Source: Gordius sp. MW1
Lineage: Eukaryota; Nematomorpha; Gordioida; Gordea; Gordiidae
Direction of reading: 5' to 3'
Assembly (NCBI GenBank): GCA_964036665.1
Contig: OZ038531.1
Span: 22,030,591 to 22,094,590 of the forward strand
Length of the DNA: 64,000 nucleotides
The position numbers and the translations under genes were made by a program. This document shows, piece after piece, positions 46,901 through 58,176 of the stretch. Every line of letters starts with the position of its first letter. The first letter of the stretch is position 1. The notes under the pieces were generated by a model that searched no databases, was not told where the DNA came from, and was given only the letters and a program-made list of their open reading frames with translations.

Positions 46901-49900
46901 TGGAAAACTAAAAGGATAGCCTTGTGCATTCTACAACCAAAATGCCTAATTCAAATAACTAAAATAGGCAGCTATTCAAAACAAAATCAACGAGGAATCG
47001 TACTAAACCCCGGTGCAATATAATTTACATTCCTAAAATAGGTTAAATGATCATAGTTGTAAAATGTAGCGTAGTAAAAACGACTGGGTTTTGTTTGGTC
47101 GACCTTCGGTTTTAGTCGACTGAACGTAAACAAACCGAAGGCCGTTTGGCGCCTATTTTTCTTAGTCGACCCCTAGGCTTAGTCGAAATTTGGGAAACAG
47201 ACCAGGGTCCACCGTTAGTCTAGTTGAACCAATGATCGACCAAACCAAACCACCCAGGTCCTTTGATAACACTAGTGAACGGAAAATCCTTAGATCCTCA
47301 GTGTCATTCTTACAAGATTAAAATGATGATCACAAGCAAATAATTTTTGGAAAAGCTAAGGCATGTCCTACTCTTTGGGAGGAAATATGAAAGGAAGATA
47401 ACAATAGCGGAATCATAGACTAGATAGACCGCTCATCAACTTTAAATAAGTGTACCACTTTTCCGCCATTTTGAAATGTGCACAAATAAGGGAAGGACAT
47501 ATAGGTTATACGGTAAATTTGGTTAATAAAAGTGTTTTTAACATAATTATTGAACTAAAAACAGCACTTTAAAATACACATAAATTTGGCCAAATTCATA
47601 AAAATAAATTACTGTGATGATGTGATGTTAAAGTAATTTAGTGCCATCTGCATTTTATAAAATAATCATTCATTAACATTTGTTTTTATTTATTAACTAA
47701 TGGGGAAGGTAAATTCACTTTTTCTATTTTAACAATGGGCTCCACCGCAAAGAGAAGTTCAAAATGGTGGATTCAATGTTAGCCATTTCACCATATATAT
47801 GGCATGAGTAGTCTATGGATGTAGCATTAAACTAAACCATAGGCCCCCATGTTTGAAATTATCAAAAAAAAATTTAATAAACTATATTTGCATTACATTA
47901 TATTGTATTATAATTAGCATATATATTAATAAACTTTTTATGAAATAAAAACTTTATTGCCTTTTATCGAATAATAAATTAAATGACAAACCTAGGCGTG
48001 GATAGTTAATTCTTTTCTTTGGTGTTCACCTCATTATTCTTTCTCTCAATTACGGCACAAGTGCGCATATTCAAACAAAACCCATTCAAAATGGCGGACA
48101 AAGTTGCTGAATAAATTTAAATGCAAAAACAGCTGTTCCTGCCAGTCTATGGGCTTCACAACCTTATAAAGATGACACATTCGAAACACTCCTTATAAAA
48201 ATAGCCTTTGCAATAATTCTATAAATCAATATATAGAAGAAAAGTATTGATAACACCAAAAAGAAATAGCAATTAATAAGGTTTTGGCCCCTGACCGGGC
48301 TCAGACAGATTAGAAGTAGACAACGATCACCCTAAATTTTCAGGGAATTATTTAGCCAGGCAATTATCCGTTATAAAGCCACAACTTAGACAAAGTGCCA
48401 AAAGAGAGGAAGCCATAATTATATTAAATTTAAATATTTTTTAGATTTATAGGGGGGGGGGCAGACAATTAGCATTCTGTCACCTTCTGAAAAATCTTTT
48501 TATTCGCAACATTATTCCCAGTAATAAAAAGACATAGGAATTGAATCTTCCGTTACTTATCAACACAAATGATTTTTTTTTTGTAAGAAATGCTTTTATT
48601 TAGCAAAGTAAAATTGAGTATTACGCCGCTATTCTACTTATTAAATTTTGCATTGCATTACATGAGTTTTATGAATTTTTTGTGTAAGTGGGGCGGGGGG
48701 GGGGGGTTAACCCCGATATCCTCCCCTTGCGTTCGCCTCTGGAATTAGCGGTCATACGCTAGTGTATTTGCGAAAGCAAAATAAGTCTTTTATACATGAG
48801 CATAAGTCCAAGGCCATAAATATCACGTGTAAGTTTCCTTATTACAAGTCAAGCCCGGACAGGACGGACAACCGTGCCCATAGATTGCGTAGCAATTAAA
48901 ACAACGTTGTCCAATATAGAATCGGGTATTTGTTGTAAAGATAATTATCATTTATTTTGTAAGATCGCAGGGTGGGTGGGCCTTGCAAAATGGAATTTCG
49001 TTAGCCCGAGCCCGATTATTTTTCGAACGTTTGCCCAAGCCCGCCCAAAACTCCATCGAGCCGCGCCGGGCTTCGGGCGGCCGGTGTAGGGCTCAAGGGG
49101 TGAGCTGTTTACATTTCCGTTAACTTTGACTCCATACTAGCTCGGTGGATAGCTGAAATCGACTAATATGTTCTTTAGGGGGGGGGGGGGGGTCAATGGT
49201 GATTTAAAAAAAATTTCCATGGCCTTTTGTCACACTTAATAGTATACAGCTATTCCTTCGTGTAATTTCTCTTTCAAAAATCACTTGATCTCATACCCAA
49301 ATCTTAGATCTTTCCCGTTATCTTAAACTCGCACATTGGCATGCCAAATTAGTGAGCTGCAACGGGCTTCTTTAGGTCAATCAGCCCCCCCCCCTCCGTT
49401 ACTTAAATAGATAAACCCTCGGTCGGGTTCGGGCCCATCAAAGCAATAAATTAATTTTTTACAAAGCCCGAGCCCGGGACCGTAAACAAAAAGCTGAAAT
49501 TTATTTATTGCATATACAATATATGTTACTTAGATGTTATTAATAATCTTGTAAAAATTTATACTTATCTAAATATTAAATTAGCCTACTCTAAAGTTTA
49601 TCTATTGAATGAATGGGTAACGAGAAAAATATAATTTTATTTTCATTTTTAATTTAATAAACATTGCATAATTATAAATTAAAAAATTATAAAAACACAG
49701 CTTTGTTTATATAGTTTATATTGGACGACAAACTTCATGATGATTTTGTAACGAGCTAAGCGGGGGGCCTTACTTATTCTATGCACGGTCCGAGCCCGCT
49801 AAGTTATATTAAGGCCCGAAGCAGGGGAAATCATATATGAATAAGTCACTCATCACAATTAAAAGATCTACTCATTCAAAAAACTCTAATCTTAGGGGGC

Positions 49901-52900
49901 CTTGCCCCCCCCCCCCCACCTAGCTACGGTACTGGATGAAAATAGGAATGACTCGATTACACCTAGAAGTTGATTATTTTTTAGGTTTAAGGGGACAAGG
50001 GAAGTGTAAGGTAGTGTTGTAATGGAAAGGGCAGGGTTTTGTTTGCTCCACCATTGGTCTTCTTCCTAAACACCAAAAAACATTTTTGGTCTCTTCGTGT
50101 TAAGTCGACCAAAACCAAAGGCACACCGAAGCAAACCCAGCCGTTTAGCTACAACACTATAGGTGCCCTACTATTACAATTTCCATATTTACCAGAGAAG
50201 CATTCAAGCTTGATACTCGTAGTGATCCCAGATTAAAATTCAACCACGTGGAATAAAAGTAAATTTTACATTGGTAGAATCTTGGAAAACACATCATATT
50301 TGAATGATCGTAACATAGTATTTTCCCCTACATTTAGATTTTAAAGAGATGGCAAGAGGATGCTGCTTTTAAAATAGCAGATTCCTAGCTAATGGTGATA
50401 TAAAATACGAAATCAATAACATAAATCACCCGTTTTTGAATCGTTCAAATCTTAAAAAGTAAAGACTGCCGATTTTAAGGATTAGGGTTTAGTCAACTCC
50501 TCAGATAATACCCAATAAATTGAATCAAAATGTAGTATTCCTAATCCTATATTATACATCTCAAAAAACTTACGACGTAGCCAGCATTGGAATTAGTGGG
50601 GGAGGGGGGGAGGGCAATAATGATTTAGGGAGGGGCAAAATGATCATTTTTTTAAACAATCATTGGATTTAGAGGGTGTTTTCATAAATGTAAAGCATTA
50701 ACAAAACCCACAATTTCCTTTTTAGCGCTACGTAGAAAATAAAGAATAAAATCATACTTGTAGAGCATTGGTGCCAATTTCTGAAGAGTCCTGAGCGGCG
50801 TCAGAATCTAGCGCTTGAGCGTCGTCGCCCGAGCGTTTTTTGACGCTCCCGAAGCTGAAAGAGGCGCGTAGATTTGTGGAATCTGGGGGCGTTAAAAGCG
50901 CGCTAGGAGTTGCAGCTTTCAGTAGCGGTTCCTATGAATTAATGAAACAAAAGAATGTACTAATTTTTCGCCATTTTGAAATGTGCAATGGGAAGGACAT
51001 ATGGATTAATAGTAATTTTGGCTATTTATGTTTAAAAAAAATATTGAGCGAGTTAAACATTCAAAAGAGCCTTTCAAAATATAAATATCTTATACAAAAT
51101 TCATAAAATATAATAATTAAAAATACTGTGATGTAAAAGCAATTTAGTGCCATCTGCAGCTTATTAAATTATCTTTTATTAACATTCTTTTTGTATTAAT
51201 GAACTAATAAATAAGGTAAATTCCCTTTTTCTGTTTTAACAAAGGGGTACACTGCAGAAAGACATGGGATATGGTTAAATTCAAATGGTGGATTTAAAGG
51301 GACACGTTTTAGTTTATATAGTCCATGGGCCGTGTTCAAAGCATTTTTGTGAATTTTGAGGCAGTTTTTGGGCGAAATTTTGGCTACGCCGCTGAAGGTT
51401 ATCATTTTAATCAGCCAAATTCAAAGTAGGCTTAAGCAAGAGTTGATTATTGAATCTTTATACTGAAAGTGGGAATTTTTGTGATATATACAGGCTAAAG
51501 GTGTCGCAAAAAACTTGGCATTAAAAATCCACGATTTAAAGGTTAGTTTAAGGGAGAAAGTAGCTAAACGGAGAGGCTAAAAGGCCTTAAAATAGATAAG
51601 CCCCTACAAATTAAAAAATTCTGATTAATGAGAATCTTTATTAGGTCAAATACAAACAAAATTGATGTTAAATGTTTAGAGAAATTGCATTTCAATATCC
51701 GATATGATAGTGATAAATTAATTTAGTAAAATGTTTTTTTCAGATAATCGTATACATAGATTAATAATACATAGAGCGGTGAACTGCTGTTTTTGGCATC
51801 TAAATTTATTAAGCAACTTAGCCTCCACTTCCGTGTGAGATATAACTGTTAATTTGGTGGATATTCTACGCAATTTTAACTATTCGCAATGTAGTTTCCA
51901 ATTTTTTTTGCACCAAACATAAGTATTTTTCATTAGTATGGGCTTTTGTCAGGTGATATTAGCTTAGTTTAAATTTTTGAAGCTAAATATTAAAATTTGG
52001 GGAAAAGGAATGGCGTTTAGTTTGTTACTATGTGTCCCTACGATGGCGGACTACACACTTACTCAAATATTTTCAGCTGTTCGTCAGTACACACTGTTAT
52101 TATTAATCTATGTATGTATCAGTTAATTTCGATAAATCAACGCAATCACTTACCGTTTTTTTATTTGGAGTTTTATGGGCGGTACCGCCCCGTGCTCCAC
52201 CCCTCGGGCGGATACCAGAAGAGGGTGGGGTTGTGGAATGAGAGTTACCTCGCCCACCTCTACCCACCCTCGATACAACCGGTCGTCCGGGGGTGCGGCC
52301 ACGCGACACAGGGGGTGTGGTAGCGTAAGGGCGTGCCCGACGTCCCGTCCCTATCCCACGGACGGCGCTCGACCGGGTAACAAAATCCCGCGACAAGGTG
52401 GGCACTCTCACCCTCCTCTTAGGTCGAGTCTCAGGGGTGAGGCTGAACCCGCCCTCAGGAGTGTCCTCCCTGCTCAGCATAACTTTGAGATTTTTTGTAG
52501 GGGTGGAGGGTGGGGCGTCATCACCTCCATTGAGGGCGTGTCCTTCCTCCTCGTCCTGAGGGTGTAAAGATTCTTCTTCGTGAATTCCCTCTGGGTCAGG
52601 CTGAACGTTTCCAATTTTTTTTGCAAAATCAGATTCTCCTATGGGATAACTGTCGATATCGTCTGCTTCTTGAAAATAATCGAATTCGTCCAAGGGATCA
52701 GTGTCTGAACCGTTGAAAGTACTGTTATTTTCGCTATTGTTGTTGGCATTATTAAGATTGTGGGCCGATTTGTGCTGCAAAGAGTAAGACAATATATTTA
52801 TTATTGGTCACAATATTTGAAATTTATTAATATTTATAAATTGAATAAATAAAGGACATACTTTGTCAGATCTTTTTGAAGTGTCTGATGCATTAGAGGA

Positions 52901-53670
52901 TAACTTTCTTTTATAGGTGGTAGATCTTATGGCATCTAATTCATCGTTAATGGAGGGAAGATTGTTTGATACGTTTTCACTTAGGTAGCCATTATCTTGC
53001 CAAGTTAAATCATCATTATCTCTCTAATTCAAGCAGAAAGTTTCAAGTTTATTCATGCAATTGTTTATAATTTATTTTATTATTCAAAAATCAAAAATTA
53101 ATATAAATACCAAACATTTGCATGCTAAAATATCATCAAATAACCTTTTTAAAAAGCATCTGACTTTGAAAAACAAGTTCTGTCTTTTCAATGGCATCTT
53201 TTAATTGAGATGGTTTATTAGCCCCTTTGAATTTTTCTCTATATTCTTGATAATTTTTGATAGTGTCTTCTAACATCCAAGCACTATAAAACATATGATT
53301 CATATATAAAAAAACGTTAGATTTCTTTGTAAATAAATTTAAGGCTCACATAAGAATATTGATATTAAGAGAAAAAGTTAAAATAATTAATATATTGAAG
53401 TGGTGATCAAAAAGACATCAAAACGATGCTTACTAATTTTCTGAGCCGTAAAAATAGATGCAATAGAATGGTTTTTTATTAGCTTGTGAAGGGCGTTTTA
53501 TCTCAGAGGGTGGATCAACAATCTATAATATTTATTACTAAAAACTTTAATTAAATATACCTTCCCAGGCCAAGGTGGAAATCCTTTCATCTTAGCCCTT
53601 AATATGTTATATTTATAAGTTAACTTGTTTAAATATACCAGACTAAATCTCCTTTATTATATTTAGACAT
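34955..53670 (-). CDS. GLYR1: GLYR1/N-PAC: PWWP nucleosome reader with a dehydrogenase-like domain
   Basis: N-PAC binds H3K36-methylated nucleosomes and partners LSD2 in flies and mammals. Fourteen exons join in phase: 53670-53639, 53597-53561, 53522-53434, 53283-53145, 53023-52862, 52774-52154, 50931-50758, 44916-44794, 36280-36170, 36134-36033, 35937-35781, 35708-35526, 35254-35142, 35029-34955, giving 705 residues (human 553). The PWWP domain (1-85) has GDLVWAKMKGFPPWPGK and FYCIYFYGSENYAWM. A long acidic then proline/RGG-rich linker includes an AT-hook-like RGRTPGRP. The Rossmann domain begins KFGFLGTGIMGKQVV, with WNRD, NLSTNS and LEAPLFGS...LLILAAGD. At the catalytic-lysine position the sequence is ATKVALILKS, so lysine and the following asparagine are absent, as the lysine is in human N-PAC. 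The C-terminal helical domain ends KRAKSLGCG...VHKAFYL. The 8.5-kb intron 36281-44793 contains an opposite-strand gene. Confidence 0.95.
36480..40903 (+). CDS. LRR-Ig single-pass membrane protein with hendecad cytoplasmic region
   Basis: A probable cell-surface receptor or adhesion protein nested antisense in a GLYR1 intron. A large first exon from 36480 encodes a signal peptide (MKRFMIYILIYLVIFCLTNS), about ten leucine-rich repeats (e.g. LTSLDLSHNQIHYLPTKF), an LRR C-terminal cap (GIRCNCRYLVWFGNWL) and an Ig-like fold (FSWYYKYKN...DAGLYSLLM) whose usual two cysteines are missing. Exon 38642-38818 carries the membrane helix (ILFGVGGAFTFLFFAIVVVYL) followed by CFKMCQCIHRR. Exon 39024-39493 holds an 11-residue periodic array, and 40120-40903 a Pro/Ser-rich tail ending SEVTC. 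The last three exons join in phase. The first exon runs open to TAA at 38538, and I found no strong phase-0 donor before it, so that junction is unresolved. Overall architecture resembles kekkon-like LRR-Ig proteins; I cannot name an orthologue. Confidence 0.8.
38895..39012. mobile_element. hAT-type MITE abutting an exon of the LRR-Ig gene
   Basis: Starts CATGGGCGTAGGCAAGG and proceeds to CCCTCCCTAAATCATTATTG, about 15 bp before the acceptor of exon 39024. The right inverted end is missing. It fills most of the 205-bp intron 38819-39023. Confidence 0.7.
40904..43261. other. Probable 3' UTR of the LRR-Ig gene, then intronic repeats
   Basis: No further coding exon seen. A MITE remnant lies at about 41513-41597. 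A foldback-arm fragment lies at 42265-42370. AATAAT-rich tracts around 41290 could serve 3' processing. Confidence 0.4.
43262..43415. mobile_element. hAT-type MITE in a GLYR1 intron
   Basis: CATGGGCGTAGCCAAGG...GCTGGCTACGGCCATG. ATTATTAA precedes the left end and recurs three bases past the right end. Confidence 0.8.
43564..43725. mobile_element. TAGTGTTG-family foldback MITE
   Basis: TAGTGTGGTAAAAAGACC at left and CCAGCCGTTTTTACAACACTA at right, with GTCGAC cores between. Confidence 0.75.
44271..44425. mobile_element. hAT-type MITE in a GLYR1 intron
   Basis: AATGGGCGTAGCCAGG start, CCCTCCCTAAATCATTATTG interior, degraded CATGCCCAGG end. Confidence 0.65.
45816..45988. mobile_element. hAT-type MITE in a GLYR1 intron
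   Basis: CACGAGCGTAGACAGG start, a 14-base G run, and CTGACTATGCCCATG end. Confidence 0.65.
46176..46324. mobile_element. TAGTGTTG-family foldback MITE with duplication
   Basis: A 149-bp element, TAGTGCTGGAAAAACGACCG to CAGCCGTTTTTACAACACAA. Flanks ATGAAAAG (46168-46175) and ATGAAAAT (46325-46332) match at 7 of 8, indicating a hAT-type insertion. Confidence 0.85.
46473..46644. mobile_element. hAT-type MITE in a GLYR1 intron
   Basis: CAATGGGCTTAGCGAAGG to TGCTGGCTACGCCCATG with a full interior. No clear duplication. Confidence 0.7.
47071..47275. mobile_element. TAGTGTTG-family foldback element, longer variant
   Basis: GTAGTAAAAACGACTGGG at left, CACCCAGGTCCTTTGATAAC at right, with several GTCGAC-related motifs. 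Confidence 0.65.
47400..47830. repeat. Dispersed repeat, diverged copy at about 50960-51330
   Basis: GCCATTTTGAAATGTGCA, TTTAGTGCCATCTGCA, AATGGTGGATT and AGTCTATGG occur in the same order in the second copy. Related pieces lie at about 28140-28265 and 29550-29620. Confidence 0.6.
48990..49480. repeat. GC-rich CCCGAGCCC repeat region
   Basis: AGCCCGAGCCCGATTATTTT, CAAGCCCGCCCAAAACT and, inverted, AAAGCCCGAGCCCGGGACC. No gene. Confidence 0.5.
50012..50159. mobile_element. TAGTGTTG-family foldback MITE
   Basis: A 148-bp element with TAGTGTTGTAATGG at left and TAGCTACAACACTA at right. Confidence 0.75.
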
Positions 53671-56231
53671 TACAATAGTGGTAAAAATTTTTCAAATGCG
53701 GTTTTGCACAAGAAATTCACTCACTAGGAAAAATTATCAAAAACTAGCGCCGCATTTCAGTACACTCTAAAGTTTGTGAATAAAATAACAGGCAAAAAGC
53801 ATAACTCATGTAAATGCAGCGCCTAAAATTAAAGTTAGGTTCTATGTCCTGTATATAATTCTATATATTTTAATATACGTTTAGAAACGGATAGATTTTT
53901 TACATGATATTAAAATTGTATCAGGAAAAGATTAATTTAATTTTTATTCTTTTGATCGATTAATTATACTTATTTGCTTATTACTTTTATCTTCATCAAA
54001 TAAATTAAATTAACTTTGCAAATTAGCATTTGCCTATTTATTTGTTGCATGAGAATTTAAAATAAGAATAAAAAGGTAAGCGTGCCCAGAGGCAAAAACT
54101 AACTGCAATTATTCCATTCAGGCTTATAACAAAAAATATTCTCGTCTTGGAGCAAAAATATGTGAATATTACCCTCTTGGATTTGTGTGCTTTTTATATA
54201 CCTAATTTTATTTTTGTTAATATTATTTTTAAAAAGATACAAATTTAATAAATATTAAAATAAGTGTCTTACCTTGCCAATATAAAGTCTATATAAGCCC
54301 CCCCCCCACTTATAAGTAACCCATCAAGCGATACTTGGAGGTGATCACCAGAACATGGGCTATCCATATTCCTACACCCACCATAGGAGGATTTTTAAGA
54401 AGGGTAACTGAACTGGCAAGATTACTTAGCCGGCAAACTTATTTGCATTGATTGTTATGGGGGTTGGTTGGCATTTTTGAATTAAGGGTTGAGTCAAATA
54501 CATTTATTAAATAATTGTTTTATGGTAAATTAAATAATGTTGATTTGAGTCGATCAACGATAGTTGTGCCGTACATTTGGTGTTTCTATACACGTGTCTA
54601 TAAGTACTTTCAAAGGCCTGAATGATTTTATTTGCTTGTTTAATTATCGTATCCCTTGATACGTGGATTCCCCATTTTCCCCAAACCCCTCGTAAAACAG
54701 TGTATCTCATTCGATTAATTACAACATTTATTGTTAGATTTCTTAACATTGTCGGATCTTTTGATCTTATATCTTATACGAGAAGTACATCTGCCTATCA
54801 CTATCAGAGGCATACTCACTGAGTAACCCCTTTTCCTGTAGCTTTAAGTACGTAGTGATACTTTTACTTTTTATTTAATTTCAGTACGTGTGTGACTTTA
54901 CCCCCCTCCCCCCGACGCGCTTATACTTATTTATTTATTTCTCCCCATATTTGATTGTTTAGCAACATGAACACGCATCAGTAATTTTAATATACGCGTG
55001 TGATCGTATTGATAATTTTAATTCTTGTGTGATTTAATAATTATTTAATTCTAGGATACAAAATAAATTAGGTAAAATTCTATGTAGTAAAAAGGAGTTT
55101 AATAATTTAACCCCTCTTCCTAAATGGGAAGAGGGTGTCCCCTTATTATGCAGCTCGTTCAATATCTCCCCTTATTCCTATTCCTCATAGCTTAAATCCC
55201 ATCCTGAACAAATACAAAGAGTTCATCCTTCTATTTGAAAAACAGAATATTAATAGTCAATAAAAAGGCTACACCCGCTGTCACCTGATTTTCATGCGGT
55301 TTTGTGCAAGCCATAAATATTATATTAGTAACCCGTAAGTGCACTGTAGACGATATAAGTACTGTTTATTATGGGCAGTTTTGAAATTGACTTGTTGTGG
55401 AATTTAATTTTTAAAGTTAGCAATATAGTTTTTTAAACTTTTGTAATATATATAAAAGCAAGGGCATATCTTGTTTCAATATGGTAACAAATATTAAACG
55501 TTTAAACTGCAAATTTGATGGTTGTATTGATGAAAATCTAATGTTTTTATCTTAAGTTTTTAATGTTTTTTACACTCAAGCTCATTACCAAATATATAAT
55601 AGATAAACTCATTCAAAAATCCGAAAGGCAAAATATATGTGAATGATAAGAAATACTAATATTAATGGACAAAATTGATAGGAAGCCAATGAATTAATTT
55701 AGAGCTAGTTATTTGATTATTTAAAGATTTAAAATTTCCGTCATTATCTGAATTTTTATGGCGAAAATGCTAAAACAGCAACGCCCCTGTGTTAATGTTT
55801 TATAATATGTTAATAAGGTCAGCCTAAGACATCACTCTGTAATACTGTCGTAGTGTGACGAAGTCTTAACAGTGCATCTCACATTTAGGCCTTAAAGATC
55901 AACAAGGGCATGAATTACCTTAGGTTGCTGATTATCGCGATTGTATGCTTCACCATGACGTGTAAATAATCAGTTTTGTTTTATCGGAAATAATGTATTC
56001 CTTGAATCGGATAGTAATCTACTCGCAAACAAAGGCATATTCAAAAAAAAGTCGTAATTTAGATTTATAATCTTATTTTATATCTTTTTATACACTTTTC
56101 CTAATACTTTGTATAAAAAATATGGTTAGCCAAACATTTTGTAGGGTAAATATTACAGATGGGGTTTGAACTACACGTTTCTTGTGTTAAGTTTCAACCC
56201 TAATCGGATCTACAATTCGTTTAGAAGGAGT
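53671..56231. other. Upstream of GLYR1; no gene supported
   Basis: Presumably includes the GLYR1 promoter. An 80-codon open stretch on the minus strand (54749-54507) has no recognisable feature. Short C runs at 54300 and 54900. Confidence 0.4.
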
Positions 56232-58168
56232 TAGTGTTGTGATCTCGTCTCGGTCTCGAAAGCAAAATCTCTTCTCGTCTCGGGTGCGATTATTAAAATC
56301 TCGTCTCGTCTCGCCCTAGAAAAATCTCATCTCGTCTCGACGAGAATTCTCGCATCGACTTTTAAAAATAATTATACCATATATCTTTTTTGACTCTTAT
56401 AAATTATTATATAAGATATAAATTGGTCATAATATAACCAATTTTTTATCTCAAACCCCATAACACAAGCTAGATGGGTATCTTAAGGTAGGAAGCATTA
56501 TTAGAGTTGTTATATAATACTTGCCTCGAAGGTGTAAAGTTGTTAAACAATAACTTTCATTTCCTGGCTAAGGCTCAATAAAAGGATAAAGTTTAATAAT
56601 ATCATCCTATTTTAACATAATGAATTTATTGAGATCTTATATAATAACGTTAAAATAATGACAAAAATGCGAGAGAAACTTTTGAAGATACCATTATTTA
56701 TAACAAGTAATTATCTGAACATTGTAAGTATACAATAAAATAGGCATTTTTGTTGGAAGAAGATAAAAGTTTTGAGATCTTACGTTAATTGCACATGTAA
56801 AACTTAAAATATAAAATTTTCTTTAAAGCAAAATTTACACTTCCCATTTTATTTGATTCATCCTTGGATACTGTGAAATGTTTGAACAGCTTGCTCTTTT
56901 TTGTGTTGGATGATGAACTTGTTGCGCAAACTCATTATAGTTCTAAATAATCTAGCTGTCCCGGCAAACGATGTTTTGCTAAAATTACAATTTTCTTTAA
57001 TATAATAAAATTCGAGAAAACTTCAGCCTTGTATGTTCGACGTCATTATTGTATATGATGCTATAGATGAAACTGGCCTGGAAATGTCCGATATTTTTAA
57101 AACGAAAAGGTATTTTAGAAATCTGAAAGATCGACCACGTGATAATAATGGCTAAATTGCATAATTTAATTTTTATTTTTTTAATTTAAAATAATTTTGA
57201 GCGTATACTGTAACATTTTTATTATACTTTTAAAAACTTAATTCGAGAAAACTTCAACCTTGTAGGTATGACGTCATTATTGTATATGCTGCTATAAATG
57301 AAACTGGCCGGGAAATGTCCGATATTTTTTAAACTAAAAGGAAATTTAGGACTCTGAAAAAACTATTTTACTTCTCGCCGCCCTGGGCATCTATGGCTAA
57401 ATTTTCGCGCGAATCGGGCCGGTAGTTTCAGAGTTTAGCCCTTTTTTAAAACGTAATGTCCGATATTTTTAAAACTTAAAGGAATTTTAGGATTCTGAAA
57501 AAGCTATTTTACCCCTGGCCGCCCTGGGCATCTATGGCTAAATTTTCGTGCGAATCGGGCCGGTAGTTTTAGAGTTTGTCCCTTTTTTAAAACGTAATGT
57601 CCGGTATTTTTAAAACTAAAAGAAATTTTAGGATTCTGAGAAAGCTATTTTACCCCTGGCCGCCCTGGGCATCTACGGCTAAAATTTCGCGCAAATCGGG
57701 CCGGTAGTTTTAGAATTCAGCCCTTATCCACATACATACATACTCACATACATAGACTTTACTTTATATATACTATACAAATAAGTAACAAATACCTAAT
57801 TAATTTCTCAAATACCCTAAGGGCTACTAACACTATGTTGTCTATTAACTATTAATATATTAAAAATTTGAAATTTGCGCGAAGCGGATAATTAGGTGCG
57901 TAAGTAATTTACTATCAAAGGTTTCAAAATCATATTAATTTGCATTTAATACTTTAAATTTAAATCTCATAAAATAAAAATTCTTAATTAGCCCATTTAA
58001 GACTTAATAGATAAAAATTAAAGTCGAGATCTCGCCGATCTTGTCTCGTCTCGTCTCGGTGTCAAAATTCTCGTCTCGATCTCGACTCAATTTTTCAAAA
58101 TCTCGTCTCGTCTCGGTCTTTCGAGACGAGACGAGACCGAGATTTTTCTCGGTTTTTCCGCATCACTA
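56232..58168. mobile_element. GAGAC-rich hAT element, copy B, with 8-bp duplication
   Basis: A 1,937-bp element: TAGTGTTGTGATCTCGTCTC at the left and GGTTTTTCCGCATCACTA at the right. Flanks GAAGGAGT (56224-56231) and GGAGGAGT (58169-58176) match at 7 of 8. CTCGTCTCGTCTCG arrays flank both subterminal regions. It is inverted relative to copy A at 28367 and shares the inner boundary sequence GAGATCTCGACTTT, but carries an extra insert (about 56950-57775). No transposase ORF. Confidence 0.88.
57300..57725. repeat. 141-bp tandem repeat, about three copies
   Basis: GCCGCCCTGGGCATCTA recurs at 57377, 57518 and 57659, exactly 141 bp apart, each followed by GAATCGGGCCGGTAGTTT or a close variant. The array ends in ACATACATACATACTCACAT, like the tail of some non-LTR or SINE elements. 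Confidence 0.85.
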
Positions 58169-58176
58169 GGAGGAGT

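Noticed and set aside
50840-51106. 88-codon plus-strand frame
   Set aside because: Its first part is antisense to the GLYR1 exon at 50758-50931 and the rest is repeat sequence.
52175-52567. 130-codon plus-strand frame rich in Gly/Arg
   Set aside because: Antisense shadow of the RGG/Pro-rich GLYR1 linker exon.
54507-54749. 80-codon minus-strand frame starting MLRNLTINVVINRM
   Set aside because: No partner exon, homology or codon signal; kept only as a note in the intergenic entry.
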